DNA of 64,000 nucleotides from Lucifuga dentata (Eukaryota; Chordata; Actinopteri; Ophidiiformes; Bythitidae), in assembly GCA_014773175.1 (NCBI GenBank), contig VXCM01000767.1:202681-266680 (forward strand), read 5' to 3'. The notes beneath the pieces are model-generated. The model did not search any database and was not told the origin of the DNA. It was given only the letters and a program-made list of their open reading frames with translations. This document shows positions 22,681 to 34,960 of the stretch, one piece after another. A program made the translations under genes and the position numbers. Positions within the stretch are counted from its first letter, which is position 1; each line of letters starts with the position of its first letter.

Positions 22681-23125
22681 TGCTGGAATACTTCATTGCT
22701 GATCCATCCACATCTACAAACAATTGCTCTTTTCCCGTTTTGGAAAAATGGCAAAACATATGTTTTATTCTTGAAAAACTGAGAAACTCTCACCAAATAG
22801 CAAAATTCACAAACCACAATCTCATTGGCACATATAAGAGCAAGAGAGGAGAAATGTCAGACAGACAAAACAAAGAGACCAACATGAAGTTTGGAAAGGG
22901 ACAAAAAAAAAAAAAAAAAAAAAAAAAAACAGAGCCGAAATCAAATCCCGGAATAAAAACATATCCTCATCCATCTGTACGTTCCCACAGAGGGAAGGTG
23001 AAAGGGTTCATGACTTGTGTGCCCTGTTGTTCCTGATATCAGCCTGAATAGATAAAATAACTAGAAATACCAACACGGAGAACTGGAGCAGACAGAAATA
23101 CATCATTGAAAGCCACTTTGCCACA

Positions 23126-23315
23126 TTAACCCTATAACGCCATTTGTGTCACGTGTGATACAGGATTTTCTGAGTCTACAGTTATTGACCAAAACCTATT
23201 ATATTGTGTCTAAAAGAAATGCTCCAGGTTAAATCCTGTTGAGTTAAATAAATGCCTGATGTATCATCAAATGTGATACAAAAAAAAAAAAAAATCATAA
23301 ATGCAATATATATAC

Positions 23316-23348
<33 letters not shown>

Positions 23349-23447
23349 AATCAGGATTTGTTTGGGAGTTGGTTAAAGGGTTCCATAAAGAAATAAATAT
23401 TTGAATTTTCTTATAATTATTTCATGGGTCAGGCTTTACTGGGTTAA
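23126..23447. mobile_element. piggyBac-like MITE
   Basis: TTAA lies at both ends, followed by CCCTATAACGCC on the left and its near inverse GGCTTTACTGGG on the right. TTAA target sites with CCC termini are the piggyBac hallmark. The 314-bp interior has a TA-rich core and no ORF. Confidence 0.65.
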
Positions 23448-26400
23448 GTTATTCTGTGGCTTTTCTGGCCACTAGTGGTGCTATAGAGCAAAATTTGATG
23501 AGCAGCTTAATTTGTTTGTATTTGATGTTTTAATGCTGCAATTGATTGTGCTGGAAACTCAAAAATAAATAAATAAATAAATAAATAAATAAACTTCTGG
23601 AACTAAATAGTCATTTAACTCAGAATTCCCACTTAGAAACTTAAGCAAGATTTACTATGCAGACTTATCTGACATAAAACGTGATGTCATAACAATATGG
23701 CTGTGCATACAGTGAGCAGTAACAGATTTTATTCTGCATTATTTTGTAGCCGGCCAAACACACAGGAACAAAGGAGGAATTCTGAGGGCAGTACTGAAAT
23801 CTGTTCCCAGATGCACTAAGAAAAGACTCAATTTACCTTTTTTCCACCCAAACCCAGACTTTTTTCTTATGGTTTCTAAATGTGTCTTCTAAATTTAAGG
23901 GTGTTTATATATATATATATACATACATACTACATATACATACTAATATATATACATACTACAGTATGTAGTATAGTATCATATAGTATAGCATAAGCTT
24001 AAACTTACTCATGCCTTAACTATTCTTTATCTGCCATGCACAGACAGGGGAAAATGATTAATCAGAAAAACAAAGGCACTGAACATTCAAAACCTCTGGC
24101 AGTAAAGCAGTCTATGTATTGTTAAATCAGTTTGATTCTACCAAAAATGTAATATGGCATATTATTGAAGTCATGTTTCCCATCAAAAAAGGCTAATATT
24201 ATGAGGTATTTGTTGGTATTAAATTACTTCTTCTTACGGTTTCTACTTGTCTTTACATTTCTTTTTATGTATTTGCTGTTTGGGTTTTGTGTTTTAATAA
24301 CTGAAAAATGTCTATGGACAAATGAGGAAATAATGAAAAATTCTTGCACAACTGAAAGTTTGCTTTCACAGTGGTGAAAGCAAACTAATTAATTAAAGCA
24401 TGTTTTGGCGCTCACCTTTGTCAGAGTGATGTTGGATGACTGACCTTATCATGTCACTGAGCGTTACGCAGCCTCTTTGGCTTCATCAAAAAAGCCACTT
24501 TATAGCTGTGAAGTTTTTGAATTAACACAAAGATCAATTAAAAAAAAAAAAAAAAAAANAAAAAAAAAAAAAAAAAAGAAGATCCCCTGGTGTACCTGTT
24601 CCCATGTTTTACCATGAAATAACAGGATTCTGAGTATAGGAACACCAGCTCTATGTGTTGTGGCTCTGTGCTCCAGACTCGTTCTATTCACTTCTGTTCC
24701 CATGAGAATGATCTTCGTTTGGGGCAGAAGCCATTCGCTCTGTAACCTCTCTGCATCCCCCCAAAGGACCAATTCTCTAACATTAAGCGAGTGGCCCAGC
24801 CTGCAGAAATTGAGATGAATGCCTGAGCACAGCAGTAACAGCAGAATGAGGTCAGGTCTACTGAAATTAAAAATATGTTGAAATAGATAAGTGGCTGGTG
24901 GTAAAATGATGAGACATTTTCTCTTTCCTTATGCTTTGTGAGGGGCAGAGGATGGTACAGTTATACAGTTTTCATCAGTGTCCAGGTAAAACTTTTGATT
25001 TCACTTTTGTACCTCGACAACTTCAGTTTTGTGTTTTAAGTTGAGATGCCACCTTTGGCCACAAATGTAATTGTATCGCTAATTTCTGTGTTTTATCAAC
25101 ATATTGTATCTGCATTTGTAGCAGTTCATCTCTGCAGAATATAAATAATTGACAAATTATTTTGTCTCTCACATATGTTTCATTAGCCCAGGACCAATCA
25201 TATGCATTGAGAAAGTAAACCACGTTACAAAGAGCCTTGGCTGGTTTTTAAACCAATCGTTACGTGGAATATGTTTGTGCTTTGCACTAATCTCCCATGA
25301 TGCCCCTGAGTGTGTGTGTTTAGAGGAGACACTAAAATGCTCAGCTTCCAGTTGCTGACTCAGTATGAATGACCATACAAGGCATCAGGATTTTCTTTAC
25401 AACTAAAACAGCTCAGTAGAGAAGATTAGAGCAGTACACTGCCAGAATCTCCATCTAGTAGTCATTTTCATAGTCATTTTTGTCCATTATTAAGTCATAA
25501 AACTCTTACACTCAATACAAATCAACTTATTTTACAGAGTTTCTAGAATCAAGTGTCATTTCTCTTTATTCTGTGGTGGGTTATTGTAGTTTGTTTGACT
25601 TAATCCTGCTGGTTTCTAAGGATACTTCATTTCAAGTTCATTTGTTTTAGAAACAGGAAGCAATACCATTGCACTTGCAAATTTATCACTTTTTAGGACT
25701 CGATACTTGAATGACTTGATGAGATGGAGATTTCTGCAGCGTTCTCGAACCCCCTTTTAATCCCTTTGCCATATTTCATCTGCCTATTCTCATCTTTCTT
25801 CTGCCTCTTCAGTTTTTCTCATTTTCTTTCTACCTTGACAGTGGTTGCCTTTTTCTTTTATCTGCCTGTCCCTCTACTCTTTTTCTCCTGTCTTTCTTCT
25901 ACATCTCTTTAATCCTTCCTTTCATTCCTCCGTCCATTCTTTGCATCTCAGTCCACAAATAGAGTACTCTAATAGACCTCCCTCATGTCTCCCTCTTTCC
26001 CTCTACTCCTCCCTCTCCTTTTCTCTCCCCTCCTCCTATTCCCTCCCTCCCGCCTCGATCATTCCTCGTCTTCCCAGCCAGCCCCAGATAAGAAGGGGGC
26101 TGAAGTATTTCTCCTCAGTCATTTCTGAAACTGGAGCCATCAGAGCAGGATGAAAGAATAAAAAAGATTCGCTTTTCTTTCTTTTATTACATTTTTGGAT
26201 ATTTGAAGATTGAGATGTCCATTTGAAATTTATCTTTTATTTACATGCATTTTTAACACTTCTTTTTTTGTATGTTCTCACTGCAAAATTGCCATTAAAA
26301 TCTTTCATTCTTTTGCTCAATTTAGAGACAAATCCTTGTTCATTATCACATCATTAAAGCCCGCTTCAATATCTGCTTCCTCAAGCATGACCCCAGAGAG

Positions 26401-26776
26401 AGAAAGCAAAGTTAACATTGAAGAAGAAGAAACACAATAGGATGGATTACATTTTTTAATCATCTCATCTGTCATACATCTTCATCACAGCCAAGCAAGG
26501 AGGAGATAATGTGAGCCCACAGAACAGGTGCTGCCTTCTGGGTTTTTGCCTGTCCAAAAACAAGAGACCTATGAGAGAAACCATCTCCCAGAGAACACGC
26601 TGAAGGGATTCACAGCTTGTGAATGGACTGTTAGATGAAGAAACTCATGCACGGCTTGTGCTGCATGCGGCACTCAGATGTTTTCCTAAAGTGAACTGGG
26701 GTCAAACCGTGAGCATTCTTCTCCTGACCCCTCTTTGCACTGAGAAAACACTTTTGGACCAGGTGAAGGGAGCATC

Positions 26777-27154
26777 ATGAAAGGCTTACATCTCAGCTGG
26801 GGTTTGCTGCTATTTCTGCTGCTTGGAACTTTTGCAGATGCAGCCGGTGGTGTGAGCACGGAGCGAGGAGGAGCTGGGCGAAGCCAGAGAAGAGGTGGAG
26901 GTGGAGGAGGCGCAGAGAAAAGAAGAAGGTTTCACCGCATCCAACATGGCCAGTGCAGCTACACCTTTATCCTCCCTGAACTGGACGGATGTCAGAGCGG
27001 AGGACTGCCATCGCAGGCAGAAGAATATGGTGGCTTTCGTGCTGGGGCGAGTGTCGTGCAGAGGGACGCACCACCGATAGACAGTGAATGGTCAGCTCAG
27101 AAGCTGCAGCACCTGGAGAGCACGATGGAGAACAACACACAGTGGTTACAGAAG
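26777..27154 (+). CDS. angpt1: Angiopoietin-1, first coding exon
   Basis: 126 codons from ATG 26777 to a GTAAGA donor. Angiopoietin-1 is the secreted agonist of the endothelial receptor Tie2, acting in vessel maturation. Visible parts: signal peptide (about 1-22), a Gly/Arg-rich low-complexity stretch (24-50), then the family block RIQHGQCSYTFILPE (54-68) with Cys60 and Cys72, VQRDAPP (94-100), QKLQHLE (108-114) and MENNTQWLQK (117-126) with an N-glycosylation site at Asn119. HRIQHGQC, FILPE and QKLQHLE fit ANGPT1 better than ANGPT2 or ANGPT4. The exon ends exactly where mammalian exon 1 ends. The coiled-coil and fibrinogen-like exons lie beyond the window. Start context has A at -3. The Gly-rich insert is longer than in mammals. 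Confidence 0.9.
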
Positions 27155-27271
27155 GTAAGAGACCTTTTGAGCAGCCATGGTGAAAACCCATGCACAAGTG
27201 CCACAAGCCCTTCTTGCACAACTCACAGATTCCTGAGTGCCTCTGCAGTTTGTGAGTTATAATCACTGAGC

Positions 27272-27880
27272 TTAAAGGACCATACCACACATTTTGCATG
27301 TTTGAGCCTAATATTTTCATACATGTAAGGTCACTAACAATCTTTTCCCAAAGCATACTACTGGAACGGTGAGTTAAAAATGTTTTTCCTACCTTCCAGA
27401 CCACCACTGGTTTCAGTTCATTCTGGTACGCTATTAAAATCAACTTGTTGATACTTGAAACGTTCATGGGATAGGTAATCCATCATCATGAACAACACGT
27501 GTAATCAGGTTTTTTTTTTCAAAGTTTTGTAATTTTAGTAAGTTTAGGTGCAATAAAGTAAGTTTAAGTGCAATAAAAAAACATGGAGTGAACGTATGTC
27601 TCCACTGGGGAATACAGTCCCAAAAGAAGACTTGTGTTTATCGAAAAATTTAAATGACCATGTCTTCATAAGGCTGTGTAACTATTAGCAGGTGAAACAT
27701 TGATTTTTGAGGTGGGTGTATTGCTTGAATGTTTGATTTTGAAAGATTAAGAGATTTTGCAAAATATCAGGAAAGCTGAAATAGTTTTATCGTTTGGGAA
27801 ATGATTGTCAGTAACCTTACGTGTATGAAAACTGAATACAATAGGCTCAAGTATGCAAAATGGGTGGTATGGTCCTTTAA
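27272..27880 (+). mobile_element. T2/Kolobok-like MITE, copy C
   Basis: TTAA-bounded, 609 bp, with ends AGGACCATACC and GGTATGGTCCT, a perfect inverse. The interior follows copy A in order and orientation. It lies only about 120 bp downstream of angpt1 exon 1. Confidence 0.82.
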
Positions 27881-28739
27881 ACAAATGCAGCTGATGTGCA
27901 AAAACAACTAACGAGTCATCCGCTCCCTTATTTGTGTAGCTCCAGAATTACCAGTCAAACCCCCACACAGCAGATCATGTTGCTGATAAATTAGGTGTTG
28001 TGTTGAAATATCTGATCAGCATTTGAACGTCACACAAAAAAGTGGCAGAGCAGGAGACGTGCATGTGTCACAGTGAGACAGTGTGAAATTAGTGTAATTG
28101 CAGCAGCTGTGTAGAAGTCAATGTGTGTGTGTGTGTGCGTGCATGTGTATGTGGCTGCTGTTATGTCACAGCAAAGGTCATTTTACACTGTAGTTGACTG
28201 ATTGAGTTGTGTGGTTTGAACCTGGATGAGTGGCAGCTGGTTTCAATCAGCACTGAGCGTTTTCTCTCTTACTGTCTTAACAAACTAGAATTCTTCCCTC
28301 TGCAGAATGAGCAGACCGACCTGTGACTCGGCACAGTGATGCACATGGTAACAACCATGGGTTATTCACTCACTGATGTTGCATCTGTGCTTCATATCTG
28401 CACGGACATTTGCGACTGAAACGGATTGCAGACTTGGAGGTAAATCGCAAACTGTCTCTGACCTCTGATTGAAAGTCAGCAGTAACACTCCTGATGCAGC
28501 TTTGTGTTGCGATACTCTGTTTTGAGTTGTGTTGCCACTGTGTGGTCCGCGTACCTTCCCTTCATTGGTTTCCTGATTCTGAAGCAAAAATCGGAAAAGG
28601 AATTTCACAAGCTGGAGCAAAACTTTGAAGAAAGAAGTCAAACCCATTGAAAAGTCATTGCAACAATATGGTGATGACAAGTTACTGAGCTACACTTCAA
28701 TGCTGACAATCACAGTAAATGAGTTTCGTTTTATGGGCA

Positions 28740-29372
28740 TTAAAGGACCATACTGGTGATTGTGCATGTTTGAGCCCAAGAAATACAAGTCCTTAGCCAA
28801 TATATTATGTTACTGACAAATAATATTCAAAAAATTAAACCGTATTTTAGTTTTTCTGTTATTTTTTCAAATCCCCAAATATTTCAAAATCAAGTGCTAG
28901 GTGATACATTCACCTTAAAATTCAGTGTTTCACCTGCTAACTACACTTATGCATGATTGCAGAAGGCAGTCATTTTAACTGCTCTGGAAAAGCCATCTTT
29001 TCCTGGGACTATATTTCCTGCTGGAGAAATACATAGTCTCCTGTCAATGTTGGATCAGTTAAATAGTTAATTTGGCAAAAAAAACAAAACAAAAACAAAA
29101 CAAAAAAAAAAAAAAAAAAANAAAAAAAAAAAAAAAAAAACTGACAGTGTTCGCTGGGATGGATTACATATCTTTAAGTCTCTACAATTTGAATTTAACA
29201 GTGTGCTGGAATGAACTGAAACTAATGACAGTCTGGAAGGTAGGAAAAATATTCAGAAATTTACTGTTAAAGTACTGTAGCATAGGTTGGGAAGCAGTTG
29301 TCAGCAAACTAACATGTATACAGATTGTAGATTTTGGACTCGAACATGCACGATCGCCGGTATGATCCTTTA
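28740..29372 (-). mobile_element. T2/Kolobok-like MITE, copy D
   Basis: TTAA-bounded with ends AGGACCATACTGG and CCGGTATGATCCT. The interior is in the opposite orientation to A and C (GAATGAACTGAAAC near the right end). It carries a poly-A tract with N at 29121. Confidence 0.75.
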
Positions 29373-29639
29373 AGGTGCGCAGATTCCTTACAGAGAGGGA
29401 GCAACTGTTACAGAAAATTTCCAGATTCATTATCTTGGTACTTTAAAACCTTCTGGCATGAATGAAGATTTCTCACTGAGCTGATTTTGAGCATGTTGTG
29501 TCCATCTGAACTGCATAAATTAATCAGTTAATCAGACTGCTGTCGCTTTTAGTGTGTTTGTGTGTGTGTGTGAGAATTCTGCAGCTAAAAGTTGATCTGT
29601 TATCATCTGGTGTTCAGCCATTTGACAGACACATGCTCC

Positions 29640-29800
29640 ATGTCCTAGAGGTAAGGTAGAGTATGATGAGGACTAATACAATGGCTTCTACTGTAAACGG
29701 ACCACAGCACAGCACCTTCCTGGGATTTACGTTTGTTATCTCTGTCGTCTCCTGGTAGTTAAACCATCCAGTCCAACTGCTGCCAATGTGCAGATTTGTG
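29640..29800 (-). pseudogene. Possible transglutaminase exon relic
   Basis: The minus strand reads SSWTGWFNYQETTEITN and then KVLCCGPFTVEAI. Transglutaminases carry GW, a TPQE-type motif and V-x-CCGP-x-x-VEAI in this order and rough spacing. No splice-flanked exon or longer frame supports a live gene. It could be chance. Confidence 0.3.
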
Positions 29801-30149
29801 CAGATTGAAGTGATTCGGGAGCAGCAGGTGATGTTGATCCATGAAATCAGATTAGTGAAAGCAAACATTTCTGAAAGGAATCTGTGTGTGGGGACTTTAC
29901 ATTCATCATCATTAGACTCATTTAAATGTTACAGAAGATTGAGAGCCACTGTCGGGTATGAATAATGCTTCCTTTTTAGAAGTCAGAGCCCATATGAATC
30001 ATAATTCTTACAGAAAGAATGTTGATCATTTATTTGGCTTTCTAAATGTTGGCTGTAATGTGTGCACGCGTGCGCACACACACACACACACACACAAACC
30101 CTTCAAAAATTCATCTGGAAGGAAATTTGCAGGATCCTTGCAACTTCTT

Positions 30150-30475
30150 TACAGTGCCTCCAGAAAGTTTTCAGACCCCTTCACTTTTTTGCACATTTTA
30201 TGGTGTTGCAGATTTAATTTTAAATAGATAAAATTGCCATTGTTGCCCATCAATCTACACTCAATAACCCAAAATGACAAAGTGAAAACATGTTAGAAAT
30301 GTTTGTAAATTTATTAAAAATCAAAAACTGAAATCTTTTATTTACATAAGTATTCAGACCTTAATTCAGTACTTTGTAGAAACCCCTTTGGCAGCAGTTA
30401 CAGCTGTGAGTCTTTTTGTGTAGAACTGTAGCATGTAGATCATCACAGCTTTTCAAGCAGGAATGATAGCAGCAC
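30150..30475 (+). mobile_element. Tc1-like transposon end
   Basis: Starts TACAGTGCCTCCAGAAAG and continues through CCCAAAATGACAAAGTGAAA, TTTGTAAATTTATTAAAAAT and TACATAAGTATTCAGACC, the well-known left end of Tdr1/SALT-type fish Tc1 elements, up to GGCAGCAGTTACAGC. No transposase or second end follows. Confidence 0.8.
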
Positions 30476-31133
30476 CTTCATTGCATTACTTGATCAGCCT
30501 TAAATTCTGACTTTAACCAAATTTTAAGTGCCTAAATTTGTCTGAGAGGTAATCTTTATGGTATAGCTCTACATATTCTGCATTTTAATACATACACTTT
30601 TTTCCGAGACTGTTTTGATGATGGAAACCAAGCTTTTTCATGCTCTCTCAAACCACAATACGTCAAATGAAAGTCTCTACCTCTTTGACTTAGGCAGCCA
30701 CACTTACACAGCCGTGAATGAGAGACTGAATAATAAGCATGACACCATCAGAAACACAAAACGAGGAATTCATAAAACACAGTGCCAGATTTAACGTGTT
30801 GACTAATCACTTTCTGTCATAAATGTTATCGGCATCTTTTAGCATTTGCATTGAAAGAGCCATTACTAATTTATTTCCTTATTTATTCTATATGTTGGGG
30901 TAGCGATTCATAAAACATACAATCACACAAAAATTAAGACCTGTTTCATTCCGGTGCTAAATTTCAGCGGTAATAAATCTGGGTGGCATTTTAAACTGCA
31001 TTTGCCTGATCAATAAATCTGATAGTTATGCTCACTCAGCTGATCAGTTAGTTTATATAAATGTCAAGTTTTCATCTGATCTGACATTTTCTTGTAGCAC
31101 TGCACCGCTTCCTCAAGCATCAACTTCTGCACT

Positions 31134-31151
31134 CTCTCTCTCTCTCTCTCT

Positions 31152-31193
<42 letters not shown>
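31134..31193. repeat. Compound (CT)n(CA)n microsatellite
   Basis: A CT array passes directly into a CA array. Confidence 0.9.
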
Positions 31194-31195
<2 letters not shown>

Positions 31196-33002
31196 TAGCG
31201 GGACTTCCAGTAGTGTTGGATCTCTTATCTCTGGTATCATAGTATCAATCTCTTAAACTGCAGAGCTCTAAATCAGAGAATTCATGGTTCTTCTGTGACT
31301 TGACATCTTGTTTTGACACCAGAGGAAGCAGAAATGTTGCTCACTAAACAACAGGCTTAATAACAGAAGGGAAGCTTTATGAATGACCTTCAGCTATCAT
31401 TGACCTTATTTAGCATGATGCTGTGTAGTTACCATGATTTCTTTCTTTTTTTTTTTTTAATTACCCCATAATGATTCTTTAAGATTTATAGGCTAATGCA
31501 CTTTGGCCAGTTTCTTTCTTCAGAGCAAAGATACTTTAATAAAAGATGAAGGTTATGGTGTTAATTAAATTGTTTCTGAGTAATGCATTTTCAACTGGAC
31601 ACCAGCAACCTTAATAAATTTAGTTGGAGCTCAGGAGTTGTGACTTGCTGAAAATGAGTACCTGCACCTGGAACATGGATAAGGACAGCACAAAACATAT
31701 TATTTTTATGAAACCAACAAAGTTCATACATGGAGCAACAAGGAAACAATGTAACGACCAGCTTACTGTCCAAACGTTAGATATCGCTATCCAGATAATA
31801 TATCTGAATACAGAGATCACATTTTAATGCAAGGTGTAAATGGGGGCATGAAGAAATTAAACTGTCCTCAAATCAGATCTCCTCATCTTAACATCTTGAT
31901 CCATGTTAGCTCAGATTTCCATTGATACATAACATGGGTTTAGTGCATTCCTGTAAAATGGGGCGAGTCAGAATTTCATTATTTCTGCTGCCACCAAAGT
32001 TGATCCAGTTTAGGAAATCCTTTCTTCTGATCTGTGGCAGAGAAGATGAAGGAGGGATTGAATTACTTACGAGAAAGATTTTAATTCAGAGTGGTGCTTC
32101 ACTGAGATTACACCAGAGATTTAACTGTTTTTAACAAGCCTATGTGTGTATGTGTGTGCACGGACTGTGTGTGTATACATGCAGTTAGTGCGCATGAGTG
32201 CTTGCTAGCATTTGTGTGTGTGTGTGTTTGCATTTACCACCCACAATGTTAAACCTCAGAGGAGATGCCGGTCAAGTCCAGAACTGAGGTCTGCAGCACC
32301 CCAACAGGATAGAGAAGATTGACCTTTGACCTTTCACACTCAGGGTTCATTTGGGGTCAACCATCAATATCTAATCGTCCTCTGACTCCAAAGCGTCCAC
32401 ACAAAGCTTGTTACCCTCCTCTCAGTCGTACTTTAATTCAATTAAGATAAAAACAGCTAGTTTACTCTTTCTCTTTTTGCTTTTGTCTTGGTCTTTGTTT
32501 CTCTCTCTTTCTTCTCTTTCTTTTGCCTTCTTTTAGTTTTGTCATAGAATTGAAGCTAATATGATTTACATCAAGTAAACTCCCCATAAATTCGTCATTG
32601 TGGGGACAGTTTTTTCCCTGTCTGTAAATATTAATTCAATCACCAAATGTTTTAATGAGCACTCCCACCACCACATACACAACATACACACACACAACAC
32701 CCACAGACTGCTCATTATCATGTATGACATTAGCTTGTGGCTTAAAATTCAAAGCTCGTGGCCACTTTAGTTTAACAGTGAAAATGTTATACATTCATGG
32801 ATTAATATACAGCAAAAAGCAGAAGTGTGAAGTTGTTTTTTGGCCTTTTCACCGCTCGGTCACTGCAGTTTGGCCTCACAGAGCCTCTGAATGAAACAAA
32901 GATTCTGTCCCATTCGGCACTTCATAGTTCAGTGGTTCTGGAGAGAGTTTAAATGTAAACAGCGAGTTAACAGGGGGCTTGTTTAGGTTTCTGCCAAATG
33001 AC

Positions 33003-33017
33003 TGACTTCAAATTGAG

Positions 33018-33054
<37 letters not shown>

Positions 33055-33079
33055 TGTAGTCAGNTGACTTCAAATTGAG

Positions 33080-33116
<37 letters not shown>

Positions 33117-33125
33117 TGTAGTCAG
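33003..33125. other. Assembly join: 61-bp exact duplicate around N 33064
   Basis: 33003-33063 equals 33065-33125, including a GA microsatellite. Confidence 0.9.
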
Positions 33126-34469
33126 CCTACAGAGATGCTTTGATGTGGTCAGAGGTTATTTTGATGATAACCTAAAGCAGTCAAAGATAAAGAAGAAGAA
33201 AGTTAAGTAGAAGCCGTTACACACCAAGAGCGATGTGAATAAATGACATGAAACTCCTAATTCTTCAGAGACAAATTTGTCACTAAATATATTTACACCA
33301 AACGTGATGCAATTTTTATGAATATTTACATACATGAAAAGTGACTGTAAAATGCAAAGTAAAATAAGTAAAACACATTGATAGAATAAAAAAGGAGAAA
33401 TGTTTTTAAAAAAAGAAGCACAAGAAATGTAAGATTATTATTAAAAAAAATAAGGGTGACAAAGAAATATTTAATTACATGTTCTATACATTATGCTATA
33501 CATTTATCATATTTATTATGCTTTATTAACATTTATTATGCTATACATTTTATTATATCTATACATTTCATCCAGGATCAGCCCAAAAATTATTATTAAT
33601 TATTACCTAAAATTATATATATAATTTTAATGTAAGTTATTGGTGCTTTTTCAGCCGAAACATGAGAAATGGGAGAATGAGGTTATGACATACAGTAGAT
33701 CAATATTTTGTATCATGTAGTATCAACTAGCTAAGTTCACGCTTCAGACAACACAGAGTATAAAGCCTTTTCAAATACTTAAATGTGGTTATCCTGATTT
33801 CCTGGCACTCGTGCTCTTTCAAGGAACAAACTCTGTGGGTCTTACAACCTGAGTGGAATAAAAACAAACTCTCCTGAGGAGTTTTTGTAGATAGTGTATG
33901 ACCTCTGTCTAGACTAACACCTGGTGTGTGGGCGGCTCCTCCATGGCCCTTCATCCTTTAAAGCCATACATCAAACAGACCCCACTGACAGCACTAATAA
34001 CAGCTTAATGACAGCAATAATCTGCAGCCATTATCAGCCTCCTGCAGTCTAAACACAACTGCTGACAATTCAGGTCTGATTCAGCTGCAACAGGCTCTTA
34101 AATGCATCGTTTTAAGTTCCAAGTGGTGTAAAAATGAGGGAAAATGCGTACTGGAAAATTAAACTCCTCAGAGAAATTAAAAGTCATTCAAATCAGTATA
34201 TTGTTTTACAGATACTGAAGATATTCTCGCTATTGAGCATTATTTTATACACGTTTCCCTGTAAGTCGTCCTTACATATTTGGGATCATTAGTAAACTTT
34301 GGGAATTTGACCACAATTTAAAATGAAGTTGTGTCTGTAGGCCTGAGGAAGTGAAAATTGCCATCAAGCTGCAGTGGAAGTTAATTTTCTTCAGATGGAC
34401 TTCACTGAAAAAGTCTGTCAAGCTTGAAAATGGTAAAAAGTTGTGAAAGGCGATAACAAGATGACATAT

Positions 34470-34960
34470 TAACTAGGGCACCAAGGAACCAGGATCCATT
34501 TTGGTACCAGAACTATAGCTGGGGTAGGTACTCTTTTCTGGTTCAGGAACTGCTGGCTGGAGCTCACGTGACCAAACATTGCTGATTGGCCAGATGCAAT
34601 GTTTTTTTATTTGATTTTAACGCAACAGCAAGGTATCTGGTGTTAGTATTTTTTGGATCTGTCTCTGTGTTGTTCAAAGTTAGGATATTCGTAAAACTGA
34701 AAAACAGATCAGAGAAACCAATCTCGTTGATTCCCTCCATTGCTTCTGTTGATGTGCAGCAATGGCGTTTTGGAACATGTGGAAATGACGCTGCTGCTGC
34801 TACTGTAAGACTAGATGTTTCTTGATCTAGTTTCCATAATCTTCAAGGTACTTGAAATGCAGTGGAAATGCAAGCAAGGACACTAAGGAAGTAGGTGGTT
34901 CCTACTCTGAATAGTCCTCGTGACTGAAGCCAGGTACTCAAGAGTACCATGAAGCCATGG
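34470..34960. mobile_element. Decayed non-autonomous DNA element
   Basis: Left part GGAACCAGGATCC, GGTACCAGAAC and GGTAGGTACTC; right part GGTTCCTACTC, CCAGGTACTC and CCATGGTACTC. The mirrored GGTACC-rich ends suggest a fold-back element; exact borders are unclear. Confidence 0.4.

Larger units (their letters stand above)
20066..26776. other. Intergenic region and probable 5' flank/UTR of angpt1
   Basis: No coding exon is recognised. Contents include a partial T2-like MITE (20880-21170), a LINE/SINE-like tail (21614-21835), a CT tract (22593-22680), a piggyBac-like MITE (23126-23447), and a pyrimidine-rich stretch (25760-26060) ahead of the angiopoietin exon. The angpt1 5' UTR must lie in its last part, but its start cannot be fixed. 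Confidence 0.55.

Noticed and set aside
26967..27467. Minus-strand 166-residue frame over angpt1 exon 1
   Set aside because: Antisense shadow of the angiopoietin exon extending into MITE copy C.
29072..29365. Open frame MAKKTKQKQ across 29072-29365
   Set aside because: It lies inside MITE copy D and its poly-A/N tract.
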